Positions 22,042 through 32,665 of a DNA stretch of 64,000 nucleotides are shown piece by piece. The position numbers were made by a program, and so were the translations under genes. Numbering within the stretch: position 1 is the stretch's first letter; every line of letters begins with the position of its first letter. Source of the stretch: Neolentinus lepideus HHB14362 ss-1 (taxonomy: Eukaryota; Basidiomycota; Agaricomycetes; Gloeophyllales; Gloeophyllaceae); assembly GCA_001632425.1 (NCBI GenBank), contig KV425555.1, forward strand, positions 20,795 to 84,794, written 5' to 3'. The notes under the pieces are model-generated. The model worked only from the letters and a program-made list of their open reading frames with translations. It ran no database searches and was not told the DNA's origin.

Positions 22042-22550
22042 TCCGACTGTCCAGCGGGTCGGGCGCGAGTTAGTCCTCAACCATTTGTCAAGTCGAATAT
22101 GTTTGTTTTGCAAGACATCGGGACGCGTATGCAAGACGGCATGGAAGGAGTGGCATCCGCAACGGGAAAGTGACACTGCCACAACGCGAATCATGATCGC
22201 GCCAAGGAACCTTGACAGGATGTTTCTTCCTGTACGTATATACGTTTCATTATTTAGAGCTTTCTGCCTGCCATTTGGTACGACACACATGCATCGTCAA
22301 GGGATACACTAATTTCTGACTCCACGGATCAATCATTCGCAGCTTAATATGCACCTGATTTGTCCACGAAGAGAACATCAGCTACGCCGGCCAACCCGAG
22401 GAGATGAACGGCACGTTTAATCCTATCAGCCGATCCAGAGCAAGTTATCAGTATTCAATTAGCAAATGCTATATGGACAGTACAGTAGTATATCAACTGC
22501 GAGCGTTAGCATCCAAACATAACAGGAGATTCTGCAACTCTCGATGACCC
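22042..22550. other. Intergenic: hydrolase A promoter and MGS1 3' flank
   Basis: These 509 bp lie between two minus-strand genes. No gene or repeat was seen; short frames here are not supported. Confidence 0.5.
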
Positions 22551-24777
22551 TCACGAATCCTGTTTCCGTCCCTCCCACTCCCTCCCTCCATTCACCTCCC
22601 TCTCCCAGCGGCGCAATGCCTCCTCATCCCATTCCTTACCCGAAAGGTCGCCTTCCTTCCTGAGAAACACCTCGTCCCGGAATTGCGCAGGGAGGTAGTC
22701 GTTAGTCACCGGATGCCTACACACCAATTAAATCCCATGCACCCTCCCATAATCAAGCTGAAACCGAAAGAGAACTCACGCATAGTCAGGATTGTACCTA
22801 TACCCGTGCCCATACCCCATCTCCTCCATCATCCTCGTCGGCGCATTCCTAATCGCCATCGGCACCGGCAACGTCATGTCCTTCTTCGCAGCCTCTACCG
22901 CCCGATTGTAGGCTTCGTACGACCGGGTAGACTTGGGCGCCTCCGCGAGGTACGCAACGAGGTGCGCGAGGTTGATGCGGCACTCGGGCATCCCGATCAG
23001 CTGGCACGCCTGGAGGGTCGCCACGGCCTACAAATTCCCCGCCCGCTTCAGTGCACGAAAGCAACAGTGCGATGCGAGTGTACGTACGAGTGGCAGCGCG
23101 TGGCTGTCCCCCAGCCCGACGTCCTCGCTCGCGCACACCGCCATCCGCCGCGCGATGTACACCGGGTCCTCCCCGCCCTCGAGCATGCGCGCGAGCCAGT
23201 AGAGCGCCGCGTGCGCATTGGAGCCGCGCACGGACTTGTGCAGCGCGGAGATGAGGTCGTAGCGGTCGTCGCCCGTGCGGTCGTACGACGTGGACACGCT
23301 TTTGCGGAGGGCTTCGAGGAGGGTGGATTCCCAGTCAGGGTGGGAGGGGGGAGGGGCGGAGAGGACGAGCTCGAGGAGGGAGAGCGCGGTGCGCGCGTCG
23401 CCCTGGGCGAGGGAGATGATCGAGCTTTTGATGCGCGGGGTGAGGTTCGGATGGATGGGTATGGAGGGTTGGGAGGAGACTAGTGTACATTGGGAGTTGG
23501 CGGAGTCTTGCGACAGGGAGATAGTGGCTGGGGCTTGGGGTAATGTGTCAGGGCCTGCGAGGTTGGTAGCTTCGGTAGTGGAGGCATTTGTAGACGCTGA
23601 GACTCGGATAACAGCCTTGTCGATAATCTCGGACACATCTTCGTCCGTAAGTCTTTCTAGCACAAACACCCTGCAAAGTCATGTCATCAGCCAAACCTGA
23701 CATATACGTAGTTGATATGGTTGCCCTGGTACGCACCTGCAGCGACTCAGCAGCGCACCGTTGATTTTGAAGGAAGGGTTTTCCGTCGTCGCACCTATCA
23801 ACTGAACAGACATTAGTTCCACTGAGAGCCGTGAAGGGTCAAGCATACTTGTATCTGCCCTTGCTCAATATACGGCAAGAAGATATCCTACGCGGTCGTG
23901 AGCGAGACAGCCTCTCTTTGGCTCTTTACCCGCCAAGACGTACCTGCTGAGCACGATTGAACCGGTGCACTTCATCAAGAAAGAGCACCGTCTTCCTGCA
24001 TCATGATCCTCAAGCTGAGCACGATCCAATTCCGGTGCTCTCGGTGGACGCACCTGCCTTGCAGCACCAACGTCCCCTTCGCCTCCTCCACAATTGCTCT
24101 GATATCCCCAATTCCAGCTTCGGTCGCGCTCACCTCCCTGAACACAGCTCCACTCTTCCTCGCCATCAACCTAGCCAGAGTGGTCTTCCCGCACCCCGGC
24201 GGGCCCCAAAATATCATACTCCCCGTCGACCCGCTGCACATCAGGTTCAACAGCAGGGAGTCGTCGCCGGTGAGGTGCCTCTGCCCGACAAAATCTTCTA
24301 GGTCTTGAGGCCGCAGGCGCTCGGCAAGGGGCGCGGCTGCCTGCAAGCGCGACGCGGTCGTGGTCGTGCTGGTGATTTTAGTGCGCTTGGGGCCTCGAGA
24401 AGAAGAAGCGTTGCTCGATTCTGCATAATTACGCTTTCTCGCTAACGGCGAGGAGTTGACATGTTCGCCGCTATCCGAGCGTCTGTAGCGAGAGCTGAAG
24501 ATGGGCGCCAGCGGGGCTTTGGACGCGCTTTTTGAGGTGGAAGCTGATGGCGCGTCGGATTGACCGGGGCAGTCGTTGTCCAAGTGGTAGTTGATGTTCT
24601 CTTCGCGGACAATCCGAGTGCATACTGGGCTGCGAATGGTTGGTCCGCTGAGTCAGAAGTTGTTAGTATCCCTTGATGATGCCGCTTCGTACCAAGTGAC
24701 TAACAGAAATACTCAGAAAACAAAACACAGAACAACACATGGGCCGTACCTGATTTTCCTTTTCCTTTTGCACTCAT
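22551..24777 (-). CDS. MGS1/WRNIP1-family AAA+ ATPase (replication-fork maintenance)
   Basis: This family binds stalled forks and ubiquitinated PCNA and is related to bacterial RarA. A UBZ-like finger lies near the N terminus (PVCTRIV, then NINYHLDNDC), followed by a Ser-rich linker. The AAA+ core has LAERLRPQDLEDFVGQ, Walker A FWGPPGCGKTT, Walker B FLDEVHRFN and sensor GATTENPSF (the last two rebuilt across introns). The MgsA/RarA C-terminal region contains AVCASEDVG and AYNRAVEAAKKD. A long insert before the lid is rich in Ser and Ala. The start at 24777 (MSAKGKGKS) is tentative because the first intron could not be phased with certainty. The gene sits between inverted hydrolase paralogs and shares a 190-bp divergent promoter with copy B. 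Confidence 0.9.
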
Positions 24778-24805
24778 CTCAGACACGTCGCGTTGGAAGG
24801 AAAGG

Positions 24806-24811
24806 ACGCGT
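24806..24811. promoter_or_regulatory. MluI/MBF-type ACGCGT element before MGS1
   Basis: ACGCGT lies 29 bp upstream of the tentative MGS1 start, in the 190-bp divergent promoter shared with hydrolase copy B. ACGCGT is the MBF (Mbp1/Cdc10) site of G1/S-regulated replication and repair genes in yeasts. Its use here is inferred from the gene's role. Confidence 0.4.
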
Positions 24812-24967
24812 CGATTCGCGATCGTGATCAGCATGTGGCAGTGCTACCTTCCTGTTACGTACAGACGCCACATCCCAACACCGGCCACAATACAACTCTG
24901 TCTTACTTGCGCAGTGATGATCAAAAGCGCCCGACTCGGTGTGCTGCCACGGAAATTGCTTTTCGGA

Positions 24968-26234
24968 ATGGAGAAGAGCGTGGGTCACAATGATACTGAG
25001 CTTGCTTGCGTATGTCTCTGCTTTCTCGTGAACGGCATTGTCCCTGGACCCATCAGCCGCCCGATATTACCACTGGCTGCATCGCATGGCTGCCATATTC
25101 TCATACTTTAGGAGTCAGGCCTTCACCTTGGTTCTGAGATCATTCTCGATTCTCCGTTCCCTATCCCCCCGCCGCTGGATGTTCCTACCAGTCGAGATTG
25201 ACTCCATGGGCACCTGGCTCTCCAAATTCAAACCCGCCATCCCGGGCGTCAAGGAAATAGACACACTCCTCCCCGGATCCACTTCGCACAAAATCCCCGT
25301 CCGCATCCACTCCCCCGAGGTCCCCCGACCCAACAACTCCTCCCCGCTCGTCGTCATAATCCACAGCGGCGGGTTCTGTAGCGGGTCGCCTGCCAGTGAG
25401 ACGCCTACAAGCAGGCTGCTCGTGAAAGAACTCGGTGCGGTCGTCGTGAACGTGGACTACCGGCTTGCACCCCGGCATCCGTTCCCCGCTGCGCCGAATG
25501 ATTGTTGGGACGCGACCAAGTGGGTGCGTAACAGTCCCCTTATTATCACTGCACCATCACCTATCTGTCTTTTCTTGCCCTTCCACCGCTCCTCTCTAGG
25601 CCCACGCCAATGCAGCCACCCTAGGCGCTGACCCCTCCAAGGGTTTCATTCTCGCGGGTACCTCCTCCGGCGGCAACCTCGCCGCCGTCTGCGGCGTCCT
25701 CGCACGAGACACTAAGCTATCTCCCCCCGTCACCGGCCTATGCCTCCTGGTCCCGTGCCTATTCGACTCCCGCAGCATCCCGGAAAAGTATAAGGATGAC
25801 ATCAAGAGCTATGAGGAACAGGCGAACGCCCCGACGCTAACTAAGATGATGGTCGACCGGGTGACGGGTACGTTTGTTTATTAATATTGGTGCTTCTGCG
25901 GGTCGGACGTACTCATTTTTGTGTAGCCGCCTACAAGCCTGACCCCTCCTCCACGCTCTCCAACCTCTACGCCCCCGGATCTACGCGTGCCGGCCTCCCC
26001 CCAACGTTTTTGCAGATATGCGAGCTCGACCCGTTGAGGGACGACGCTGTGGTCTTTGAGCGCGAACTGCGTGAAGACTATAACATACCCACCAGGAAGA
26101 TCATGTACCGCAATCAGCCGCACGAGTTTTGGGCGTTCTGGCCGCACTCGGAGGAGAGTAGGAAGGTTAAGATGGACACGCTGGAGGGGATGAAATGGCT
26201 GATGAGTTTCGTGAAGAACAATGAAGTTGATTAG
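24968..26234 (+). CDS. Alpha/beta hydrolase (HSL-type), copy B
   Basis: This inverted paralog of copy A shares its domain order, with long near-identical stretches such as VKEIDTLLPGS and RLAP.HPFPAAPNDCWDATKW. The nucleophile elbow GTSSGG, the acid in ELDPLRDD and the catalytic His (NQPHEFW) are retained. The oxyanion motif is HSGG instead of HGGG, a substitution at a position that normally shapes the oxyanion hole. Introns follow TKW (canonical GTGCGT) and DRVT. The start at 24968 (MEKSVG) is inferred from similarity to copy A; an upstream intron ending at GAGTCAG near 25112 is assumed. A later in-frame start near 25038 is possible. Confidence 0.82.
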
Positions 26235-26895
26235 AGATATAGATTTGTTTCGGGAGTGAGAGGGATCGAGGGATCCTGGATATACGTACATAGATACTAA
26301 ATATTGATGTATCCCATGTGATGGGAGGGGTTAACAATGACTTCGAGAAGCCAAGGCAGGTACCGAGACTAACTTTCCAAGTAGGGATAGGAGTTGCTTA
26401 GCTCTTGTATAAAGTGACCAGATCTCACGCAATTGTGATCGCGGACTAGGATGGTAAAGACAGCTCAGAATTTCTCGGAATGAGGCGGATTTGTTCGATA
26501 TGGTGGGATACGAAACTTTCTGTAAATCCAAGTCTGTCATTGCAGCAAGGGCGGTCCTGCTTTAAAGAATATGCATGGCAACTACTCGGCAATCGAGTGC
26601 CCATATGAGGGAATGACTTTGATTCTGACCATCCACGGGCAGGTCAGAGCAGTACGAACGCTCTTCGCCAGAGAAGCCAACTTCGGGTGACCAGCACTTT
26701 CTGTCAACCCTTGGGGAGCTCTGGAGGACATCCCACCGCGACACGTCTTGAATGTGGATAATCTTCCAAAGTTAGCAATGTCTCTGGGCCGCTGTAGCTT
26801 ATCGCATTCAGGACAACGGGCATGTCATTCAGTCCGTCTCATTGCCGATTGCAACTCTATAAACCGACGACATCCTTCACTTTACAACACTTCCC
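26235..26895. other. Intergenic between convergent hydrolase B and ATP synthase OSCP
   Basis: This 661-bp gap lies between convergent genes. A 60-codon minus-strand frame at 26562-26744 has no family feature or codon support. No repeat is seen. Confidence 0.5.
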
Positions 26896-27640
26896 TCATA
26901 CTGATTCTGTATTAACGGGGCCGAATCAGGATAGTGACACGAGCGACACGAGAAATAGGCTTACGCTGCAAAAGGTTGTTGAGCTTGGTGACTCGTGATG
27001 CCACGCTCAGATCGATCGTCTTGTCACCAAAGTCAACGACGATGCCGCCGAGGATACTGGGGTTGACCTTAGCAAAAAACCTGTCAACTAGCGCGTCCAA
27101 GAACCAGAAATGATTACGCACCTTGTTCGTGATTTTGAGAGTCTTAGCCTGCTGCGCGGCCTGCGACTGCTTGAGCGTTGACTCGAGCCGAGAAAGGGTA
27201 TCCCTAGGGAGGGCGTTCGCGGACGTAACAACCACCGTCAACTCGCCCTTGTATTGCGAGACCAGCTCATTGAAACCCTCAATGACTCCCACCGTCTCCC
27301 CCAACCGCCCATTATCCGACAGCACAGAGAACAAGTTCTTCGTGATATCTGAGATCGGCTCCTTCTTCCCCCCAGCGGCGTACAGCACCTCAAGGCCAGC
27401 CGTGCGGTCCTTCACGGACAAAGAAGGGTTATGCACGAACTCGTTGAGCTTGGGGGTCTCCTTGATGGCAGCGGAGAGGGCATTGAGCTCGGTTTGGACC
27501 TTGGTGAGGGTCTGCGGGGACTTGGAGAGCGCAGCATTGTAGACGGCGTGCGAGTACTTGAGCGCAATGCCGGAGGCAGCGCGGCGCCCCAGACCGGTAG
27601 CGGCGGCACTGGCGACGGGGCGGACGATGGAGAGGAGCAT
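26896..27640 (-). CDS. Mitochondrial F1Fo-ATP synthase subunit 5 (OSCP)
   Basis: This is the peripheral-stalk subunit that ties F1 to the stator. A cationic N-terminal presequence (MLLSIVRPVASAAATGLGRR) is followed by the OSCP fold: KYSHAVYNAALSKSP, EFVHNPSLS, and the C-terminal NPSILGGIVVDFGDKTIDLS. Two introns are inferred. One of 54 nt (27068-27121) has no stop and keeps frame, so it can be mistaken for coding; removing it gives the conserved KITNKVNPSILGG. The other (26907-26964) leads to an 11-nt last exon giving the C terminus LNNLLQQSV. The apparent unspliced end at 26912 is therefore not used. Confidence 0.93.
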
Positions 27641-28912
27641 CGTGTAATGAAGTGGTCGTGCTCGTTGTAGTCCCAATATTTCCCGAACGCCTCGGCGGAC
27701 TTGGAATATTTCGGGGCATGCCGTGCGCCTCGCATCCGCGTTCGAGTCACTGCCAATGCTTTTAAAGCGCCAACTTTTCAAGTCACCCTTTCTATGCAAC
27801 TGTTTTTCTTACCACTGAAGGCCCCTTCCTGGGGAAGCCGGTTAGACCCTACTTTCTAATATTCAGACGGATATTTAGACGCTATGTGCTGCTCGGGTCT
27901 CTCGCGTCGCCAATCATATGCACGTTCCGCTCCTTGGCCCCTTCCTGGGACGGGTGGCTGAACGAAACTGTTCCAACACATCATTAATGACACGCCCGTG
28001 TCAACTGTACAAAAGGTGATATGATCTATACGGGAATTCTTCTGGGGCCTTCTACCATTCTATCCAATACCCGCGTGTCCAGTGCTGACTCCCTCAAGCC
28101 GAGCTTTACCGGTTACCGGCCTTCTATCCATGAAACTATTGCACTGAATCATCATGGATAATGCATGTTCCGTGTTCCGTATCAAGTTTGCTTCCAGACT
28201 AATCCAATCTGCCATATCTGTCTTCGTGGATGCGCGCATCTGTAGCGCTCTCTGCATGGATCCTTCATATTGTTGAACGGTTGCGACAGCGTGTGCCATG
28301 GACGCCACCGCGTCCACGCAGACAGACAGATAAATATCTCCCGAAGTTGGGGTATCGCGGACAGGTCGTACAAGCTATATTTACTAATCTAGTGCATATG
28401 GAGCGGCCTCCTCTTGGTAGCGCCACGGTAGCGAGTGCATGCTTCTACAGGACTCGGATAGACATACAGCATCATCATCATCACACAGCATCGTCATCCA
28501 GCATAGTCTTAATGCGCTTCTCTTTCAAGGGACAATCACCTCACCTCCGGTATTAGACCTCGGTCTCTTGCGAGAAGCCGGTCTCCTTGGTTCCTGAGAG
28601 CTGTCGAGCTTCCGGTGAGCGAAGTTTGTTATCTCTCAAATTGATAGTCAAACATCCTGCTTATGTATTGAGACTTCCAGCGATACTCCGGCTGCCTCCT
28701 CTAACATGTGGTGATAATCATATCTTCTCTGCTCTCGGTTCCAGCTCCTTCCCATCGGCGTGAACAGGGTTATACGTCGGTGCATCTATATGCTATTCCG
28801 GACTCTTATCTTCAGCTCAGTGGCTACACACTATAGCATGTGGGCCCTGATAGGCCCTTCATAAGCCCACCACACTGTGTGAATTGGCGCACGAGTGCCC
28901 TCTCCCTCAGCT
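27641..28912. other. Long divergent intergenic region, OSCP / OPT transporter
   Basis: These 1.27 kb hold two promoters. A 13-bp direct repeat (GCCCCTTCCTGGG) occurs at 27821-27833 and 27937-27949. A short CAT microsatellite lies near 28465-28480. Open frames at 28060-28317 and 28230-28556 have no family feature, and no RNA gene was recognised. Confidence 0.5.
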
Positions 28913-31900
28913 ATGCCAACCGTCGAAAGTCTGCAGCACAACACCTCCTTGCCCGAGGAGCAGTCGCGTGCTCACGAGTTGAGTCCCGTAGACGAGAAAG
29001 GCTACTACGCTAAGACCGATGTCGAATCCCACACTGACGAAGGGTCGGAAGAGTCGACGGTTGTCTTAGAGGACGAACGGGCCATCGCCACCCATGTCAT
29101 TTCTGTGGAGGATGACCCGAGTCTCCCAGTCTGGACGTTCCGATCTCTCTTCATCGGTATTGGACTATCGTGCTTCGGAGGTGTTCTCGGTGAGCAGTGT
29201 TATCAACGGCAATTCTTCCAACATTGCTCACAGGTGGCCTCGTAGCGGAAATCTACTACTTTAAACCGGTACTGTACACTTAAACATACTACATTGAATA
29301 CTTACTTTCGCGAACAGCAAACGGTCCTTGTTTCCCTCATGTTCTTAGCCATTATTTCATACGTTATAGGACTAGCAATGGAAACATTTATCCCTACTCG
29401 TGGCTGGTTCAGATACCTCAATCCTGTATGATCATGTATGGTTCAGTAACAACCGCCTCCACTAACCACATTGTTTAGGGTCCGTTCAACAAGAAGGAGA
29501 ATGCCTTCATCGTCATCATGTCCAGTGCGGCGGCCAACTCTGCGCTTGCAACTGAGGTGCTCGCGGTCCAGCGTCTGTACTACAATATCACGCCAAACGG
29601 AGCAGCTTCTATCTTCTTGCTGTTCTCCAGTCAGCTCATTGGATACGGTATTGCTGGCATGATGAGGAGTGAGGCTCCACAGTTTCTGTCTCGTCGTTGC
29701 GTGCTCTCATGCATTCAACCTTGTGCAGGTGTTCTTCTGTACCCATCGAAGATGCTGTACCCGGGCACGTTACCTCTCGTGGCCATGTTCGACGCATGGT
29801 ACGAGAAAGGCTCTGCCAATCGGAAGAAGCTCAGGTTGTTCTTCATAGCATTCTTTGCGTGAGTAGTCTTGTGGAGCATCTGTCTGTCTAAGCACTTATC
29901 AAATTCTGTAATTAGCATCTTTTTCTGGGAACTCGTACCGGAATGGATTTTCCCCCTCCTCACCGGCTTCTCCATTTTCTGCCTTGCCGACCAGAATAAC
30001 GCGGACTTCACACGTATTTTTGGTGGCTCCAACGGAAATGAAGGACTGGGTTTCTTGTCGCTGTGTCTGGACTGGCAGTACATTTCCGGGGGCGTCAATC
30101 CATTTGCAATCCCGTTGAAGGCCCAGGTACATAATCGGCTATTTTTGTCAAATCTGCAGTTAATAATCTCACTGATGTAGTTCTCCAACTTGTTGGGTTA
30201 CCTTCTTTGCATGTGAGCTTTCTTGCAAGTTTAACCCCGTGCATCTAACTTTCTTGGCAGGGTAGTCTTTGTCGCTGTGTACTATAAGAACATTTGGCAG
30301 GCGAAGAACTTCCCCTTCGTTAGTATATCTGTTGTACAAAACCATAGATGACTGATTCGGACTGACAGTTGTCCCAAACACTCTTCTATGAGAACGGCAC
30401 CGTCTACGACCAACTTCTCATCCTGAACGACCAGTATGAAGTTGACCCAACGCTCCTAGCTGAGCAGGGCCTCCCGTTCTATGCATCCACCTGGGTAGTG
30501 CAGCTGCTCGGAACGAACCTCGGTCTCGCCGCAACCATCACACACCTTCTCCTGTGGAACCGCGACGACATGCGGGGCGCCTGGGAGTGGGCGCGTCCCA
30601 GCGCGCTCAAGCAATGGTGGGCCAAGCTCAACTGGCGGTTCTGGCAGGACGATGGGATGCGCGCGGATGACCCCGAGACGGACCCACATTATCGCGAGAT
30701 GCTGAAGTACCCTGATGCACCGAATAGCTGGTACCTGGTCACCCTCGTTCTCTCGTTTATCATCGCCATGGTGGTCATTTACAAGACTGATTCCACTTTG
30801 CCTTGGTGAGTTCTATCTTTATGTTACGTCCTCTCCTGATATCAATGTGATTGACATCAGGTGGGGGCTGATTATTGCTATATTACTCGCTGCCATCTCG
30901 GTAATATTCTTCTGTGCCCTGTACGCTATCACTGGTTTCCCCTTCGCCATACAGCCGTTCGTGCAGATGATTGGCGGATTCTTGCATCCGGGCAAGCCCA
31001 TGGCCAACATGTACTTTGTGCTCTACAGCTACAACTCGGTGTCGCAAGCGCAGCTACTGCTCAGGGATTTGAAAATCGCCCAGTGTGAGTAGAATATGAC
31101 AGTTTCGTGGTCCAGGCAATCATTAACTTGCAAGCAGACACGAAGGTTCCCCCACGCGCAGCGTTCACAGCGCAGATACTAGGAACACTAATCGGCTCGA
31201 TTCTGAACTATGGTACGTGGCTGAGGTTGCGATAGCATGAATAGCGCTGATTCAGGAACATAGTTTTAATGAACTCCATTATTGACAACCAGCGACCCAT
31301 TTTACTCTCTGTTGAGGTACGTATACCGTGCTTCGGGGGTGCAACGTTGTCTTACACATTTAATGTAGGGTACAAACATCTGGTCTGGCCAGCAACCGCA
31401 ACAGTACAACTCACAAGCCGTCGCATGGGGCGGTCTCAGCCACGAGCTATTCGCGGCAGGGAAGCGCTACCAGTGGGTCGCCTGGGCATACGTTGTTGGT
31501 CTGGCCGTTCCGATTCCATTCTGGTTGGTGCATAAGAAGTGGCCGAAACTCAGACTGGACTATTTATACACTCCTGTGATCTGGTAAGCGCTATTCGCGG
31601 AGCGTAGGACTTCTCTGTGGCTAACTGCGGTGCCTTGCAGCTACTACATTGGCTGGCTTTGCGTCGGTATCAACTCATCTATCCTATCGTACTTCTCGAT
31701 TGCGTGGTTCTCCCAGTGGTGGCTCCGGACACGATATCCCGGATGGTTTGCGAAGTATAACTACATCCTCGGCGCTGGTGAGTGACAATCTTATGATTGA
31801 CCGGGAGAAGCGTGGACAGGACTGCGCTCTGCCGCGCGAGGCTTGGAGCGCTGGGCGTCCTCCACGATTGCTCCCGGCGGTCAGGAGGTAGACTGTGCCT

Positions 31901-32123
31901 GACGAATGTGCATATATTACAGCGCTCGATGGCGGTACCCAGGTCATGGTGAGTCGGCAGGATCGTGTCGTCAGAATGCCCATCTCATAGACTGGTCTAG
32001 GTGTTCATCTTGTCGTTCGCTGTGTTTGGCGCGGCGGGTAATTCGCACCTGTTCCCGCAGTGGTGGGGCGCGAATCAGAACGGCAACTATGACCGCTGCG
32101 TATATATCAACACCAACAGCTAA
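28913..32123 (+). CDS. OPT-family oligopeptide transporter
   Basis: This proton-coupled plasma-membrane transporter imports small peptides. The product is intron-rich (about 15 exons). A polar N terminus of about 70 residues precedes many hydrophobic helices. The OPT signature RYLNPGPFNKKE is joined across an intron at about 29478, and LGYLLCM, DQNNADF, PFAIQPFVQMIGGFLHPGKP, HELFAAGKRY and FPQWWGANQNGNYDRC follow in family order. The C terminus is CVYINTNS and the stop is at 32121-32123. The start is the ATG at 28913; an upstream in-frame GTG was disregarded. No broken frame is seen once introns are removed. Confidence 0.93.
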
Positions 32124-32665
32124 TGGAAAGGTAGTACTTGTAGGAGTAGCGGGTGTATTTCCAATACGAGTGTTTCTCGGTTCTGAACGGAATACAGATA
32201 ATCTTGACCGGAAGATGTGTCAGACCTAAGGCCTAAAGGCGGGAGTGCGAGTGACCCGAGTGCGCCGGCCGCGGCAAGGATGTTCCCACGATGGGCGAGC
32301 ATGCAAAAGCCTCAAGGCCGAGCGATATTGACAGTCAGCTCCAGTTTGTTGGCTCCCACTCACCACATCGACGTCGTCGTCGCTGTTCCCCCCTATATAT
32401 TCTCTCTGCTGCATGACTGAGCGCTACCCTCTGTCCTGCTGTCCAAGTCGTCGTCGCGGTTGTCGCGGTCGTCTTTGTTCTATTTACGCTGTACGCGAGA
32501 ACAATAGACTACCATATTTTGTGAGTCCTATTAATTGTACAATGTGCCCTGTTTCCATGAGGCTAACCTGTGCTTCATTCACTTCCTACCTTTATCTCAT
32601 ACTAGCTGGCCTAAGCTTTCCGCGTCCCAATCCCAATATCTCCTACCCCTCCCCTCACGCCCTTC
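32124..32665. other. Intergenic between OPT and FLC-like genes
   Basis: These 542 bp separate two plus-strand genes. The right half is pyrimidine-rich (32585-32660), as fungal promoters often are just before the start. No gene is seen. Confidence 0.5.

Noticed and set aside
22683..23483. 266-codon plus-strand open frame
   Set aside because: It lies antisense to the MGS1 exons, is Arg/His/Pro-rich with no family motif, and mirrors the GC bias of the real gene.
26562..26744. 60-codon minus-strand open frame
   Set aside because: Short, with no motif, in a convergent intergenic gap.
28060..28317. 85-codon minus-strand open frame in the OSCP/OPT gap
   Set aside because: No family feature, no splice partner and weak start context; treated as chance.
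29715..30188. 157-codon minus-strand open frame
   Set aside because: Antisense to OPT transporter exons and introns; no motif.
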